In this document: piece by piece, positions 48,770 to 56,684 of the stretch
Layout: each line of letters starts with the position of its first letter
Position numbering within the stretch: position 1 is the stretch's first letter
DNA from: Elusimicrobiota bacterium
GTDB lineage: Bacteria; Elusimicrobiota; Elusimicrobia; FEN-1173
DNA: 64,000 nucleotides
Reading direction: 5' to 3'
NCBI GenBank assembly: GCA_016722575.1
Contig: JADKIY010000002.1
Location: 806,001 to 870,000, forward strand
The notes under the pieces: generated by a model
Database searches by the model: none
Seen by the model: only the letters and a program-made list of their open reading frames with translations
Told to the model about the DNA's origin: nothing
Program-made: the position numbers and the translations under genes

Positions 48770-48777
48770 CGTTGGGC
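48712..48777 (+). repeat. attC of cassette 28, last site of the array
   Basis: GCCCAAC (48712) and GTTGGGC (48771), 66 nt, arms CTGCCGCCGACGCGGCC-like. No further attC is visible to the right. Confidence 0.88.
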
Positions 48778-48790
48778 ACGAGGGGATAAG

Positions 48791-49276
48791 GTGAACATGT
48801 CGACGAGCGGGGTTTTGAGATCCGTTGCGCTCATCGTATTTGTTGCTCTTCTCCCATTATCGGCCCGTGGCGAGACTTCCTCAGAACAATGGTTCATTGG
48901 CCCTCGTATCGGCTTAAGCGGATTTACTGGTTTCATTGGGCTGGAAACTCAGAGGAATCATTGGGGATTTGCGCTTGGCTTCCCCTATACCATTGGGCTC
49001 AGATACTATTTCCAAATCCCTAAACACTCTTGGTTTACCGGGGCCTTCCAAAGGACTTATTATTCCTATTACGACAGTCCCACAGGACTATCGAAAGAAA
49101 ATAAATACCATGAGAATGGAATCGGCGGCGGTCACCGGTGGAGGTGGAAATCGGGATGGGATCTCGAACTCGATTTCACGGTTGGATATGGAACGGAACA
49201 GGAGCTAATTGGGCTTCGTCGAAAAGGGACCTACCTATCCCTGCGCCCCGGCATTGCTTTTGGATATTCATTCTAA
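48791..49276 (+). CDS. Predicted outer-membrane beta-barrel; possible truncated last cassette
   Basis: The product has about 161 residues from GTG 48791 (ATG 48797 also possible); GAGGGGAT precedes. A signal peptide (LIVFVALLPLSARGE) is followed by alternating aromatic/small strands (WGFALGFPYTIGLRYYF, YLSLRPGIAFGYSF) ending in Phe, as in small outer-membrane barrels. It follows the last attC boundary but has no attC of its own, so it is either a cassette that lost its site or the fixed flank. Confidence 0.7.
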   Translation: MNMSTSGVLRSVALIVFVALLPLSARGETSSEQWFIGPRIGLSGFTGFIGLETQRNHWGFALGFPYTIGLRYYFQIPKHSWFTGAFQRTYYSYYDSPTGLSKENKYHENGIGGGHRWRWKSGWDLELDFTVGYGTEQELIGLRRKGTYLSLRPGIAFGYSF

Positions 49277-49325
49277 CCATTCGTGCCTAAGAGGAAAATC
49301 GTTTACGGATTCGGGGGATTCTAGC

Positions 49326-50021
49326 GTGAAAATGTTCGCCAGAGTGTTTTTAGTCCTGCTTTCCATTGCCGCCGTCTTTCTAATCATTTCGGGTTTGTAC
49401 TTCTCCATCGCGCTCTCGGGAGTGCGCGCTGCCCCTTTAATCAGGGTTCTTTTCCTTTTTGTTCTGCCCCTAACGATGGCATGGCGGCTCGAGCGCAAGG
49501 AGAAATTCGGCGCGGCCATCGCCATGGGAGGCGTCGTGGCGGCCGTCATTCTGCTTAGCCCCCGCGTCCGGCAGATCGAAAACAACTTAGCCTATCGTTA
49601 TGAAAACAATCGGCCTTCGGCGCCAAAAGGGTTTTTAGTCCCCGACAAAGATTCCCTCCCCGCAGGCTTCGAGTTAAAAAGGGAATCTTATTCTCGCCAC
49701 GGTTATAACATCGCCTACGAAGGAACTCAATTGGCAATCAACGACGCCCATCCCATGATTTCCGTTGACTCGGGGGGCAGTTATGAAGAGGTTATCAAAG
49801 AGGTCGGTTCCGGCGATCGAACCTTCGAAGTCCTCGGGCGAAAAGGCGTTCTTGTTTCCAAAACAACCTCTTGGCCGGGAAAGGGAGATACCGTCGTTTA
49901 TTACGCTTTCTTGAATGACGATGGGCAAGTTTTAAAGCTCACTGCGCTGAATTTTGACGGGACCGCTTTTCCTCCGGAAAAGATCATCGGCCTTCTCAGC
50001 ACCTTCAAAGAGAAACGGTAA
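49326..50021 (+). CDS. Membrane-anchored protein of unknown function
   Basis: The product has 231 residues. GTG 49326 has GGGGG 8 nt upstream; ATG 49332 is in frame. Three hydrophobic segments in the first 85 residues (FLVLLSIAAVFLIISGLYFS, VLFLFVLPLTMAW, IAMGGVVAAVILL) precede a soluble domain (LPAGFELKRESYSRHGYNIA). Not recognised. Confidence 0.7.
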   Translation: MKMFARVFLVLLSIAAVFLIISGLYFSIALSGVRAAPLIRVLFLFVLPLTMAWRLERKEKFGAAIAMGGVVAAVILLSPRVRQIENNLAYRYENNRPSAPKGFLVPDKDSLPAGFELKRESYSRHGYNIAYEGTQLAINDAHPMISVDSGGSYEEVIKEVGSGDRTFEVLGRKGVLVSKTTSWPGKGDTVVYYAFLNDDGQVLKLTALNFDGTAFPPEKIIGLLSTFKEKR

Positions 50022-50031
50022 AAGGAATCCA

Positions 50032-50391
50032 ATGACGCACTTGGGCATTCGAGAATTTGGGTTTTGGCTGCCGGCCCTGAGCTGCGCGCTGGCCTGGTTT
50101 GCTTTAACTTTCCTCATCGGGGACGCATCCAACGGCGGTGGCGTGGTGTCCTTAAATTATCAGGGCACTCTTCAAGCCGCCTATTTTATTGGAATGGCGT
50201 TGTTGGGATTTCTCACTCTGCTCAGCTTCCGCTTTTCGCCTTTGAAATGGGCTCTCCTCGCTCTTGACCTTGCCTGGCTCGCGTTCGTACTCTTTATGAC
50301 GGTCAAGTTCCGCGGTTACCGTGAAATTAATATCCCTTTTATTCTCTCGATGACTCTTGGGATCGTTTTCTCACACTTCAATCGATCCTAA
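50032..50391 (+). CDS. Four-helix membrane protein
   Basis: The product has 119 residues, 10 nt after the previous stop with AAAGGA upstream. Four membrane segments (FWLPALSCALAWFALTFLI, AAYFIGMALLGFLTLLS, WALLALDLAWLAFVLFM, IPFILSMTLGIVFS). No family recognised; likely cotranscribed with its neighbour. Confidence 0.68.
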   Translation: MTHLGIREFGFWLPALSCALAWFALTFLIGDASNGGGVVSLNYQGTLQAAYFIGMALLGFLTLLSFRFSPLKWALLALDLAWLAFVLFMTVKFRGYREINIPFILSMTLGIVFSHFNRS

Positions 50392-50477
50392 GAGGATCTG
50401 AAATTCCGGGAGTGCTCATACGGTCCCGGTATTTCACGCATTTCCTTCGTTGGTCTGTGCGTTTTTAGGAGAAACGG

Positions 50478-51029
50478 GTGTCATACACTTTTGACCATGT
50501 TTATAGGCCCTTTCAATCCGGGCAACCGGCCGCGCGGCGCGATATCGAGGCCCTGGAGGCGGCCGCCCATTGCCGGCTGCCGGCCGACTACAAGTCGTTC
50601 TTGCTCAAATGCAACGGCGGCAGCCTTCGTCCTTTCGCCTTTAAATTGGATCTCCCGGGCTCGGACTTTAACGAAAGCGTTCACGCCCTGGACTATTTTT
50701 ACGAGCTAAAGGAGATCCATCAGGACGGTCAACTTGAAACGGCGCCAAACCTACGAAACATCCCGCCCGGCCGCCTGGCGATCGCCACGACGGTCAGCGA
50801 ATTGACCATCACGTTGAACATGACCGAGGGAGCCCACGGCGAGATTGAGGCTTGGGTTCGCGATACGTTCAATGTTTGGGGCGAGGGCGCTAACAGAACG
50901 ATCGTTCCTTTGGCCGAGAATTTCACCGCCTTTCTCGGCATACTTCACGACGAGCCGGAAGCTTATTCGTCCTTTTGGGCCCGGTTCGGGCGGGACGGCG
51001 AAACAGCCCGGAGAATTTCTTTGCCCTGA
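50478..51029 (+). CDS. SMI1/KNR4-family protein
   Basis: The product has 183 residues from GTG 50478 (AGGAGA upstream). IEALEAAAHCRLPADYKSFL, then LKCNGGSLRP, is the opening of the SMI1/KNR4 (SUKH) fold, in which IE..E..L..LP..Y..FL...NGG is the hallmark. SUKH proteins are often immunity proteins against secreted toxins, but many are standalone. No toxin gene is adjacent. Confidence 0.82.
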   Translation: MSYTFDHVYRPFQSGQPAARRDIEALEAAAHCRLPADYKSFLLKCNGGSLRPFAFKLDLPGSDFNESVHALDYFYELKEIHQDGQLETAPNLRNIPPGRLAIATTVSELTITLNMTEGAHGEIEAWVRDTFNVWGEGANRTIVPLAENFTAFLGILHDEPEAYSSFWARFGRDGETARRISLP

Positions 51030-51160
51030 CCAAGGCGACACGACAACGGGCGGAATCCCCTCGGGCCGACACGGGACTCGTTCGATTCGTTTCGCGGGTC
51101 AAAGGGCTTCCCAGCAACGAACCAAGGGCGACTTCACCGATTTTTACCCTTGAGGACAAA

Positions 51161-51448
51161 ATGAAAATGGTTAAACCGATTATTCTGGTTGTTGTTTCGG
51201 CGGGTTGGATTGTCCCTCTTTATTTGGGGATCGATTCCATCATTTCCTTTCTCCGTCTAGAGGTTTATCCCCGCCTTCTCGGGCAATCGCCCCTCAATAG
51301 TTTTCCGTTCCTCCGGTTTTCAAGACAAATGGTTATTATTGGCTTTGCGTGGTTGGCCGTTGTCGCGCTTTTCTGGTCCACCGTGTTGGCGCGCCATCTT
51401 ATTCGGTCCTGCCCACCGGGCGCTGCCGCCGCCCCGACCACCGATTGA
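51161..51448 (+). CDS. Small two-helix membrane protein, paralogue of 59774
   Basis: The product has 95 residues. Two membrane segments (IILVVVSAGWIVPLYLGI and GFAWLAVVALFWSTVL) flank SFLRLEVYPRLLGQSPLNSF. The same plan and words (GWIVPL.LG, SFLR..V.PRL.GQ.PLNSF) recur in the gene at 59774, 8.6 kb away, so the two are duplicates. Function unknown. Confidence 0.7.
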   Translation: MKMVKPIILVVVSAGWIVPLYLGIDSIISFLRLEVYPRLLGQSPLNSFPFLRFSRQMVIIGFAWLAVVALFWSTVLARHLIRSCPPGAAAAPTTD

Positions 51449-51523
51449 CCGGGAAACTATTTTTTTCGTCAGGGGACACCCGCGGAAACGCCAGCCGCCC
51501 GAACTCGAATTACGGAGTCGCCT

Positions 51524-51802
51524 TTGCCCGAGAACGCTTTCAGAGAAGTAACAAAACCCGAGTTCAAGGAGATTTACTTCCGCCTTGGCGGAGCCCCCGA
51601 TTCCGGCTGGACGGCCGACCACTGGCAAACGTTCTTCGAGGGAAATGTCACGCCGGGCTGGAAGTTCATGGTTGAGGATCCCGCCGGCCCGGATCACCAC
51701 CAAATGTGGATCGTGACCGACAACGCAACAAAGGAGTATCGTTTATTTTTTCTAAATGAAAAACACACGGAAGACGTTTTTGACTTTCCCGGCAAGGAAT
51801 GA
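51524..51802 (+). CDS. Hypothetical 92-residue protein
   Basis: TTG 51524 has CGGAG 8 nt upstream. The product (FREVTKPEFKEIYFRLGGAP, GWTADHWQTFFEGN) is soluble and aromatic-rich, with no signal or membrane segment. Not recognised; codon use resembles the backbone, which supports that it is real. Confidence 0.6.
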   Translation: MPENAFREVTKPEFKEIYFRLGGAPDSGWTADHWQTFFEGNVTPGWKFMVEDPAGPDHHQMWIVTDNATKEYRLFFLNEKHTEDVFDFPGKE

Positions 51803-51928
51803 CATTATGATCGCGCGACCGACGGTGCGTTTAAAAAATCGAACGGGGATCGCCGGCCTCTCCATTCGCATCGCGCACGACAATCCAAGATCGCCCCATT
51901 CGGTCAATCGATTTCACCCCTCAACTCC

Positions 51929-52363
51929 GTGGAGATGAATTTTGTTCAGAAAGCAGTGAAAATGAGTCTGCCGATCCTCCTCCTGTTTCCGTTTCAGGCA
52001 CGGAATCTGTATCGGAACGGGTTACCAAAGGACTATTGGCCGCTGAACGGAGAACGCCAATTTTCCATTCGGGTAGACTCCTATTCCCGGATCACCCTCC
52101 ACGACCACGCCGCCGGCCGCCCGGTGGAGCTTCCGACAAGCGCCACCAAGCTGTCCTGGCCGATCCGGGGGTCCATCCGATTCAGCCAAGACGGACGTTA
52201 TCTATTAATCCCCTACGAAAAAACGGAATTTTCCATTGAGGCAAAATCCTACTTTTTGCGGGTTTGGGATATACGCAAAGGAGCGTTTATTCGAAAGGTT
52301 CGCATCAAGAAAAGCCTTTTGGCAGAGACCGCTCCTCTCCGCCCCCCGACCGACGCACCTTAG
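51929..52363 (+). CDS. Exported protein, possible beta-propeller fragment
   Basis: The product has about 140 residues; the start is unclear (GTG 51929, ATG 51935 or ATG 51962). A hydrophobic start (MSLPILLLFPFQA) suggests export. RGSIRFSQDGRYLLIPY and SYFLRVWDIRKGAFI look like one WD40-type blade. Too short for a whole propeller, so it may be a degraded remnant. Confidence 0.5.
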   Translation: MEMNFVQKAVKMSLPILLLFPFQARNLYRNGLPKDYWPLNGERQFSIRVDSYSRITLHDHAAGRPVELPTSATKLSWPIRGSIRFSQDGRYLLIPYEKTEFSIEAKSYFLRVWDIRKGAFIRKVRIKKSLLAETAPLRPPTDAP

Positions 52364-52398
52364 AACGCCCGGCCTTAAACGTTGGTACCCCGCCGAAA

Positions 52399-53256
52399 AT
52401 GCGTTTGAAAATTAATTCCTTTCCAAATTTCCTCTTAAAAACCCTGACCTTTCCGCTCCTTTTCCTGGCGGTCCCTGGCCGGACGGCGGAGGAACCCCGG
52501 ACGCTTTTGACGGAACGGTCGCTTCATCCCGGCGATATTTTGACGGGGGAAGTCCTCCACGCCGGGGAGTGGGTCTACGGCCAGCCCCCCTTCTTCGCTC
52601 CGGGGTGGTTCCGGTGGGGGGTGACCGAGCGATGCACCCTCCAATTTGACGCGATGGCCTGGTTGGGCGGCCTCCCCGACGCCAACGTTCGGTTCGGGCT
52701 GGGGTCCTTGGCGGAGGGGCGGGTTGCTATTTCCTGGGAAACCATGGTTTTGTATTTCGACGCCACCCACGACAACCTGAAAGACCTCGCGGACGAGGAC
52801 AAGCACTTGTTTGTGCGGCGCGCGGGCGGGGGCGGATATTCCCGGTTGAATGTGGACGTGCCGTTGCCGTCGCGGTGGATCGGCCATGTTTCCCTGGGCG
52901 CCTCCTATTCCCATAAACTGGCCATTCGAAACGAAGACCGGTCCGTGTTCCATGGGAGAGTTTTCCGCTCCTTGTGGGACCCCGCCGTCACCCTGGGGCT
53001 GGAAAAACGGGCCTCGCCGAAATGGGCCTTTCACGCCGGGATCGGATACGGGGAAACCTTCACGTTCCAGGAAAACCGTCCCCGAAAATTTCAAGCCACC
53101 TACGGTTTCCGGTTCGCCCCCTGGGTGAACCATCGAAAGGCCTTCTGGCGGAACGCCCGTTTGGAAATCAACGCGATCATGGTCCGGTACAACGACGCGC
53201 GGGAAACACGCAGTATTCCGATTCCCCTCATTCCCTTTGCCTATTGGCAATGGTGA
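52399..53256 (+). CDS. Predicted outer-membrane beta-barrel protein
   Basis: The product has 285 residues. A signal peptide (FPLLFLAVPGRTAE) precedes many amphipathic strands rich in Gly, Trp, Tyr and Phe (WGVTERCTLQFDAMAWLGG, GHVSLGASYSHKLAI, AFHAGIGYGETFTF). It ends AYWQW, an aromatic C-terminus as in barrels. No specific family. From 53257 to 53454 I see no gene. Confidence 0.65.
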   Translation: MRLKINSFPNFLLKTLTFPLLFLAVPGRTAEEPRTLLTERSLHPGDILTGEVLHAGEWVYGQPPFFAPGWFRWGVTERCTLQFDAMAWLGGLPDANVRFGLGSLAEGRVAISWETMVLYFDATHDNLKDLADEDKHLFVRRAGGGGYSRLNVDVPLPSRWIGHVSLGASYSHKLAIRNEDRSVFHGRVFRSLWDPAVTLGLEKRASPKWAFHAGIGYGETFTFQENRPRKFQATYGFRFAPWVNHRKAFWRNARLEINAIMVRYNDARETRSIPIPLIPFAYWQW

Positions 53257-53454
53257 CGGAAATCCCAGCCCCCAATTCGACAGGCCAATGCCGGGGCCGG
53301 AATTTTATCGGTATACTGTCCCTGTCGTGGGCCCGCCGGGCGGGACATTTGAATAGGTCGCGGTTTTAAAGGACGGGTTGCGAACGCCCGGAGACGGGCT
53401 CTGGGGCCATCCCCCGCGCAACAATAACCTGCGCCGAGGGAGCCCAAAGGAAAA

Positions 53455-53907
53455 ATGACCATGCCGACCGGAACCGTTCGACTTCATCGGGTGTTGCGCA
53501 CCAAACCGGAAAAAATCTACCGGGCGTTCTCGGACGCCGACGCCCTGGCCAAATGGCTCCCCCCTTACGGGTTTACTTGCAAAACCCACCATCTGGACCC
53601 CAAAGTGGGAGGCACGTTTAAGATGTCCTTTACGAACTTTTCGACGGGGAACAGCCATTCCTTTGGCGGCGAATTCCTGGAGCTCGTTCCGAACACGCTG
53701 ATTCGCTACACCGACCGCTTCGACGACCCTCATTTGCCAGGCGAATTGCGGGTCACGGTGTCCCTCAAAGCGGTTTCCTGCGGCACGGACGTGACGATCG
53801 TTCAAGAGGGCATTCCGGAGGCCCTCCCCGTGGAGATGTGCTATTTGGGCTGGCAGGAGTCCCTCGCTCAATTGGCGAACTTGGTGGAACCGGAAATCCC
53901 AGGCTGA
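53455..53907 (+). CDS. SRPBCC (AHSA1-type) domain protein
   Basis: The product has 150 residues; AAAGGA precedes. VLRTKPEKIYRAFSDADALA, KWLPPYGFTC and DPKVGGTFKMSF are AHSA1 landmarks, with a later GWQESLAQLANL helix. The fold binds hydrophobic ligands in a deep pocket. A related protein is encoded at 57654. Confidence 0.85.
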   Translation: MTMPTGTVRLHRVLRTKPEKIYRAFSDADALAKWLPPYGFTCKTHHLDPKVGGTFKMSFTNFSTGNSHSFGGEFLELVPNTLIRYTDRFDDPHLPGELRVTVSLKAVSCGTDVTIVQEGIPEALPVEMCYLGWQESLAQLANLVEPEIPG

Positions 53908-53921
53908 ATGGAAGGGACGGC

Positions 53922-54202
53922 TTGAAAAAACCGTGGCTCGCTTTCACCTTGAGTTTCCTCCTGCCGGGGGCCGGACTGGCTTACCTCGGCCAATGGAAGT
54001 GGGCGGCGGTCAATTTGGGCTTCGTTCTCTCCATCGGCGTTTTGGCGGAATGTTTTTATCCGAAGACTTATCAAATCACTACGCCCGATTCATCGCCATT
54101 GGATTGGGGGCCGGCTCCGCCGGTTGGGCTCAATCCCTGGCCGATCAAATGAACAAAAAAATCAGAACCACCCAACAAAAACCCGCCGAACCACAACCCT
54201 GA
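53922..54202 (+). pseudogene. Small membrane protein with a frameshift
   Basis: From TTG 53922 (GAAGGG upstream) the frame reads LKKPWLAFTLSFLLPGAGLA, with a second helix (WAAVNLGFVLSIGVLAEC). Beyond T5 at 54054-54058 sense moves to the -1 frame: NHYARFIAIGLGAGSAGWAQ and on to QKPAEPQP, stop 54200. One missing T restores 93 residues. Confidence 0.65.
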
Positions 54203-54226
54203 ATCCCCATCCAAAATCGCCGGAAA

Positions 54227-54547
54227 ATGAAACTCTTTCTTAACCTCCATCATTCCCTGAAGGAAGTTGCTTCGATGGTCGGCAAAATCGCCCTGCCGGA
54301 TTACCAACTTCAACAGCGGGAGGGCCTGAATTTGGGAGGCGGCGATTATTTTACTTTCACCAAGGAGGGCTCGACGGTCCTTCTTGTTTGCAACGACGAC
54401 CGGCACGCTGAAGTTTATATCGAGTCCCAAAAGGCTTTTCCTTATTACCTTTACGTTTATAAGGGCGCGAACAACGTTCTTGAAAAAGCCCATGCGGCCC
54501 TTTCAATGAGTCGGGTTGAAGGTCGCCTTGAAAAAGAAGCGTTTTAG
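54227..54547 (+). CDS. Hypothetical 106-residue protein
   Basis: A soluble protein starting at ATG 54227 (GGAAA upstream): MKLFLNLHHSLKEVASMVGK, then LGGGDYFTFTKEGSTVLLVC and FPYYLYVYKGANNVLEKA. It looks like a small alpha/beta domain of the kind seen beside SMI1/DUF6985 genes. Not recognised. Confidence 0.62.
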   Translation: MKLFLNLHHSLKEVASMVGKIALPDYQLQQREGLNLGGGDYFTFTKEGSTVLLVCNDDRHAEVYIESQKAFPYYLYVYKGANNVLEKAHAALSMSRVEGRLEKEAF

Positions 54548-54646
54548 AGCCTTGGGCCCAACGGCGGCCGCGGCGAAAGGGCCCGGACGCGGGCCTTCGT
54601 TTTCAGCTATTCTTAATAAGCGGGAATCAAAGGGGGAGGGCCTGAC

Positions 54647-55111
54647 GTGGATCTCGTCAGAAACTTAACGGCGGACAATAAAAAAAGACTCGAAGGCGAC
54701 GTTTTCTTCCCTTTGTTCAACGGCTATATCCGATTGAGGGCCGAAGCCGCCGCGCCCCTGGATTACATCCATCGATGCGCGGAATATTTGAATTCCCTGA
54801 ACCCGACCCTTATTGAGGAACTCTGTCGATCGTCCATCCGGTATTGCCACACCTTCCGAAACGCGGTGGGGGAACCGAAATGGGCTTTCCAACAACCGCG
54901 GGAGGTTCTCAAGCTCATCACGCCCCGACGCTTGCTTGTTCCATTGCCCATGAACGGACCCCAACCGGTCCTTCATATGGAACTGGACTGCGCCTGGGAA
55001 GAGGAGCACGGCCTGGAATGGATCGTCCGGGACGATCGGGTGATTTACACCGGAGGGTTCGGAAGCCACAATCCATGGCGGGACCACAAGGAATCCTGGA
55101 ATTACGCTTAG
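54647..55111 (+). CDS. DUF6985-like protein
   Basis: The product has 154 residues from GTG 54647 (GGAGGG upstream). DVFFPLFNGYIRLRAEA and LDCAWEEEHGLEWIVRDDRV, then YTGGFGSHNPW, fit DUF6985, in which CAWEEEHGLE is a highly conserved core. The function is unknown; family members are common in polymorphic-toxin and gene-cassette settings. Confidence 0.75.
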   Translation: MDLVRNLTADNKKRLEGDVFFPLFNGYIRLRAEAAAPLDYIHRCAEYLNSLNPTLIEELCRSSIRYCHTFRNAVGEPKWAFQQPREVLKLITPRRLLVPLPMNGPQPVLHMELDCAWEEEHGLEWIVRDDRVIYTGGFGSHNPWRDHKESWNYA

Positions 55112-55216
55112 ACCCAGGGGGTTCGATCTCCACAACGCCGCTCCCCGTATTAAATGATCTGGAAAGATTTCGAGAACCGGATAAGCTTAAGGACAAAAAC
55201 AACCCCGGAGGATCCC

Positions 55217-55579
55217 ATGGACGTAAAAAGTCTTTTTGAAAACGACGACACCGTTGTGCCTTTTCGGGCCGGTTCCTCCATTTTCGAGGAAGGCAAAACC
55301 GGGACGGTGATGTACGTCGTCCTGGATGGCCAGGTGGAGATCCGAAAAGGGGCCAGGGTCATCGAGACGCTGGGCCCCGGGTCCATTTTGGGCGAGATGT
55401 CCCTGATCGCCGGGCCCAAACGAAGCGCCTCCGCCGTGGCCGCCTCCGACTGTCGGCTGGCTTCCGTGGACGAGCGGCGGTTTCTCGCCCTGGTTCGCGA
55501 ATACCCCTTCTTCGCCCTGCACATCATGCGCGCCCTGGCCGAACGCTTGCGCCGGATGAACGACCTATTGACGTCGTAA
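55217..55579 (+). CDS. Cyclic-nucleotide-binding-domain protein
   Basis: The product has 120 residues; CGGAGG lies 7 nt before the ATG. FRAGSSIFEEGKTGTVMYVV and LGPGSILGEMSLIAGPKRSA form the cNMP-binding fold with its GE and R contacts; the final helix is ALAERLRRMNDLL. There is no DNA-binding or kinase partner domain, so it acts alone or by binding a partner. Confidence 0.87.
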   Translation: MDVKSLFENDDTVVPFRAGSSIFEEGKTGTVMYVVLDGQVEIRKGARVIETLGPGSILGEMSLIAGPKRSASAVAASDCRLASVDERRFLALVREYPFFALHIMRALAERLRRMNDLLTS

Positions 55580-55616
55580 TCCCCGGGCGGAAGAAAAATC
55601 CGAATCTGAAGAAACC

Positions 55617-56126
55617 GTGAACTTTTCCCTGTCCATCAACGATTTCACGTTACGGGAAAAGAAGGTCGAGGTCCTCAAGTCCTGGGTGGATCCCGATTTT
55701 CTCCGTGAGCAAATGGCGGCGGGCAACGTCCGTCCCCCCAGAAAAGAATCCATCGTTCGACGAAGAATCGCCGCCTGGGTCTTTCACGGCCACTCCGTGG
55801 AGGTGTCCTTCGATCCGGAATCCAACGATGAAACCGACGCCCTCGAACGTATCAACGTCTTCTTAAACAGCCTGGAATCCGGCATCGGGGGGTTAAAGGG
55901 GGCTATCGCGGATCGGCTCCTCGACGCCCACAACACCGAATGGGCGGAGGGCCGACAGCGGTTGACCCGCGAGGAATTCCTGGGGACCTTGGGCCCATTG
56001 AAAAACATCGAATATTCAAAATCCCGCACCACGCTCCATTGGGACGACAACGGCCTGTTTGATGGGCACGCCATCGAAGTTCGGATGAAAAACGACAAGG
56101 TCAACGAAGTCTTGTTGTGCGGCTAA
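55617..56126 (+). CDS. DUF2262-like protein
   Basis: The product has 169 residues from GTG 55617. GLKGAIADRLLDAHNTEWAE, LTREEFLGTLGPLKN and HWDDNGLFDGHAIEV match the DUF2262 arrangement (helix, LT.EEF, then W.DD..LF.GH.I.V). Soluble; function unknown. Confidence 0.72.
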   Translation: MNFSLSINDFTLREKKVEVLKSWVDPDFLREQMAAGNVRPPRKESIVRRRIAAWVFHGHSVEVSFDPESNDETDALERINVFLNSLESGIGGLKGAIADRLLDAHNTEWAEGRQRLTREEFLGTLGPLKNIEYSKSRTTLHWDDNGLFDGHAIEVRMKNDKVNEVLLCG

Positions 56127-56144
56127 ATGAGCCCGAGACATCCC

Positions 56145-56657
56145 ATGAAACGTTTTCTGGCCCTGGGCCTTTTGTGTCTGCCCGCCACCGCCTTCGCGGA
56201 GATAACCCGTTACGTCCTGAGCGACGACGGGACCGGCTTGCGATACGAAACGTCCGACGGCAGGACCGTCTCCGTGGAGCCCCTGGTCGATCAAGTCGGT
56301 TTTACCCAGGCCCGGTTGTCCACGGATCGAAAACGCCTGGGGTGGGTGGCGCTGTTTCCGAATTGCTGTACCTCGTACCCCGCGCCTCTTAAACTTGTTA
56401 TTACGTCCGAAAACGGTTCGATTGTTTCCTTTTCCGGATCCCAAGCCATTTTCAAATGGTGTTTTGCCAAAGGCTCAAAAGCGGTTGTTTATCGGCAAGA
56501 AGCCCTGCACGGCCCGGCGTTCGCCACCTACACCCTCGGTCGGCTGAAGGATGGAAAAATTCAGAAAACGTTCTTCAAGTCCCCGATGGAACCTTCGGAC
56601 ACCGCCCCCGCCGCGCCCCCGCCCCCGTGGACGGCTTGCGCTTCCGACCAACCCTGA
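56145..56657 (+). CDS. Exported protein of unknown function
   Basis: The product has 170 residues from ATG 56145. A signal peptide (FLALGLLCLPATAFAE) precedes a beta-rich domain (ITRYVLSDDGTGLRYETSDG) with a Cys pair (NCCTSYP). A Pro/Ala tail ends it. An ATG at 56127 is in frame but lengthens the signal unusually. Confidence 0.65.
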   Translation: MKRFLALGLLCLPATAFAEITRYVLSDDGTGLRYETSDGRTVSVEPLVDQVGFTQARLSTDRKRLGWVALFPNCCTSYPAPLKLVITSENGSIVSFSGSQAIFKWCFAKGSKAVVYRQEALHGPAFATYTLGRLKDGKIQKTFFKSPMEPSDTAPAAPPPPWTACASDQP

Positions 56658-56684
56658 TTTTGAGACCCCGAAAGCGAGAAATCC

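Larger units (their letters stand above)
30068..48777. mobile_element. Chromosomal integron with 28 attC-bearing cassettes
   Basis: The element consists of intI, a short attI/promoter region and 28 cassettes from 31218 to 48777, all with attC and genes facing right. The attC sites are 60 to 154 nt, with conserved RYYYAAC and GTTRRRY ends. In 21 of 28 cassettes the RYYYAAC end is the exact complement of the same cassette's own first seven bases, as expected of cassettes that once circularised. Two IS copies have inserted. No resistance genes are recognised. Confidence 0.95.

Noticed and set aside
31218..48777. Antibiotic-resistance cassettes as in clinical class 1 integrons.
   Set aside because: No aadA, dfr, bla, cat or qac-like motif was found in any cassette product, and there is no sul1/qacEdelta1 segment.
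55110..55150. GGGGGTTCGATCTCC near 55118 as a tRNA T-arm.
   Set aside because: No acceptor, D- or anticodon arms can be drawn around it.
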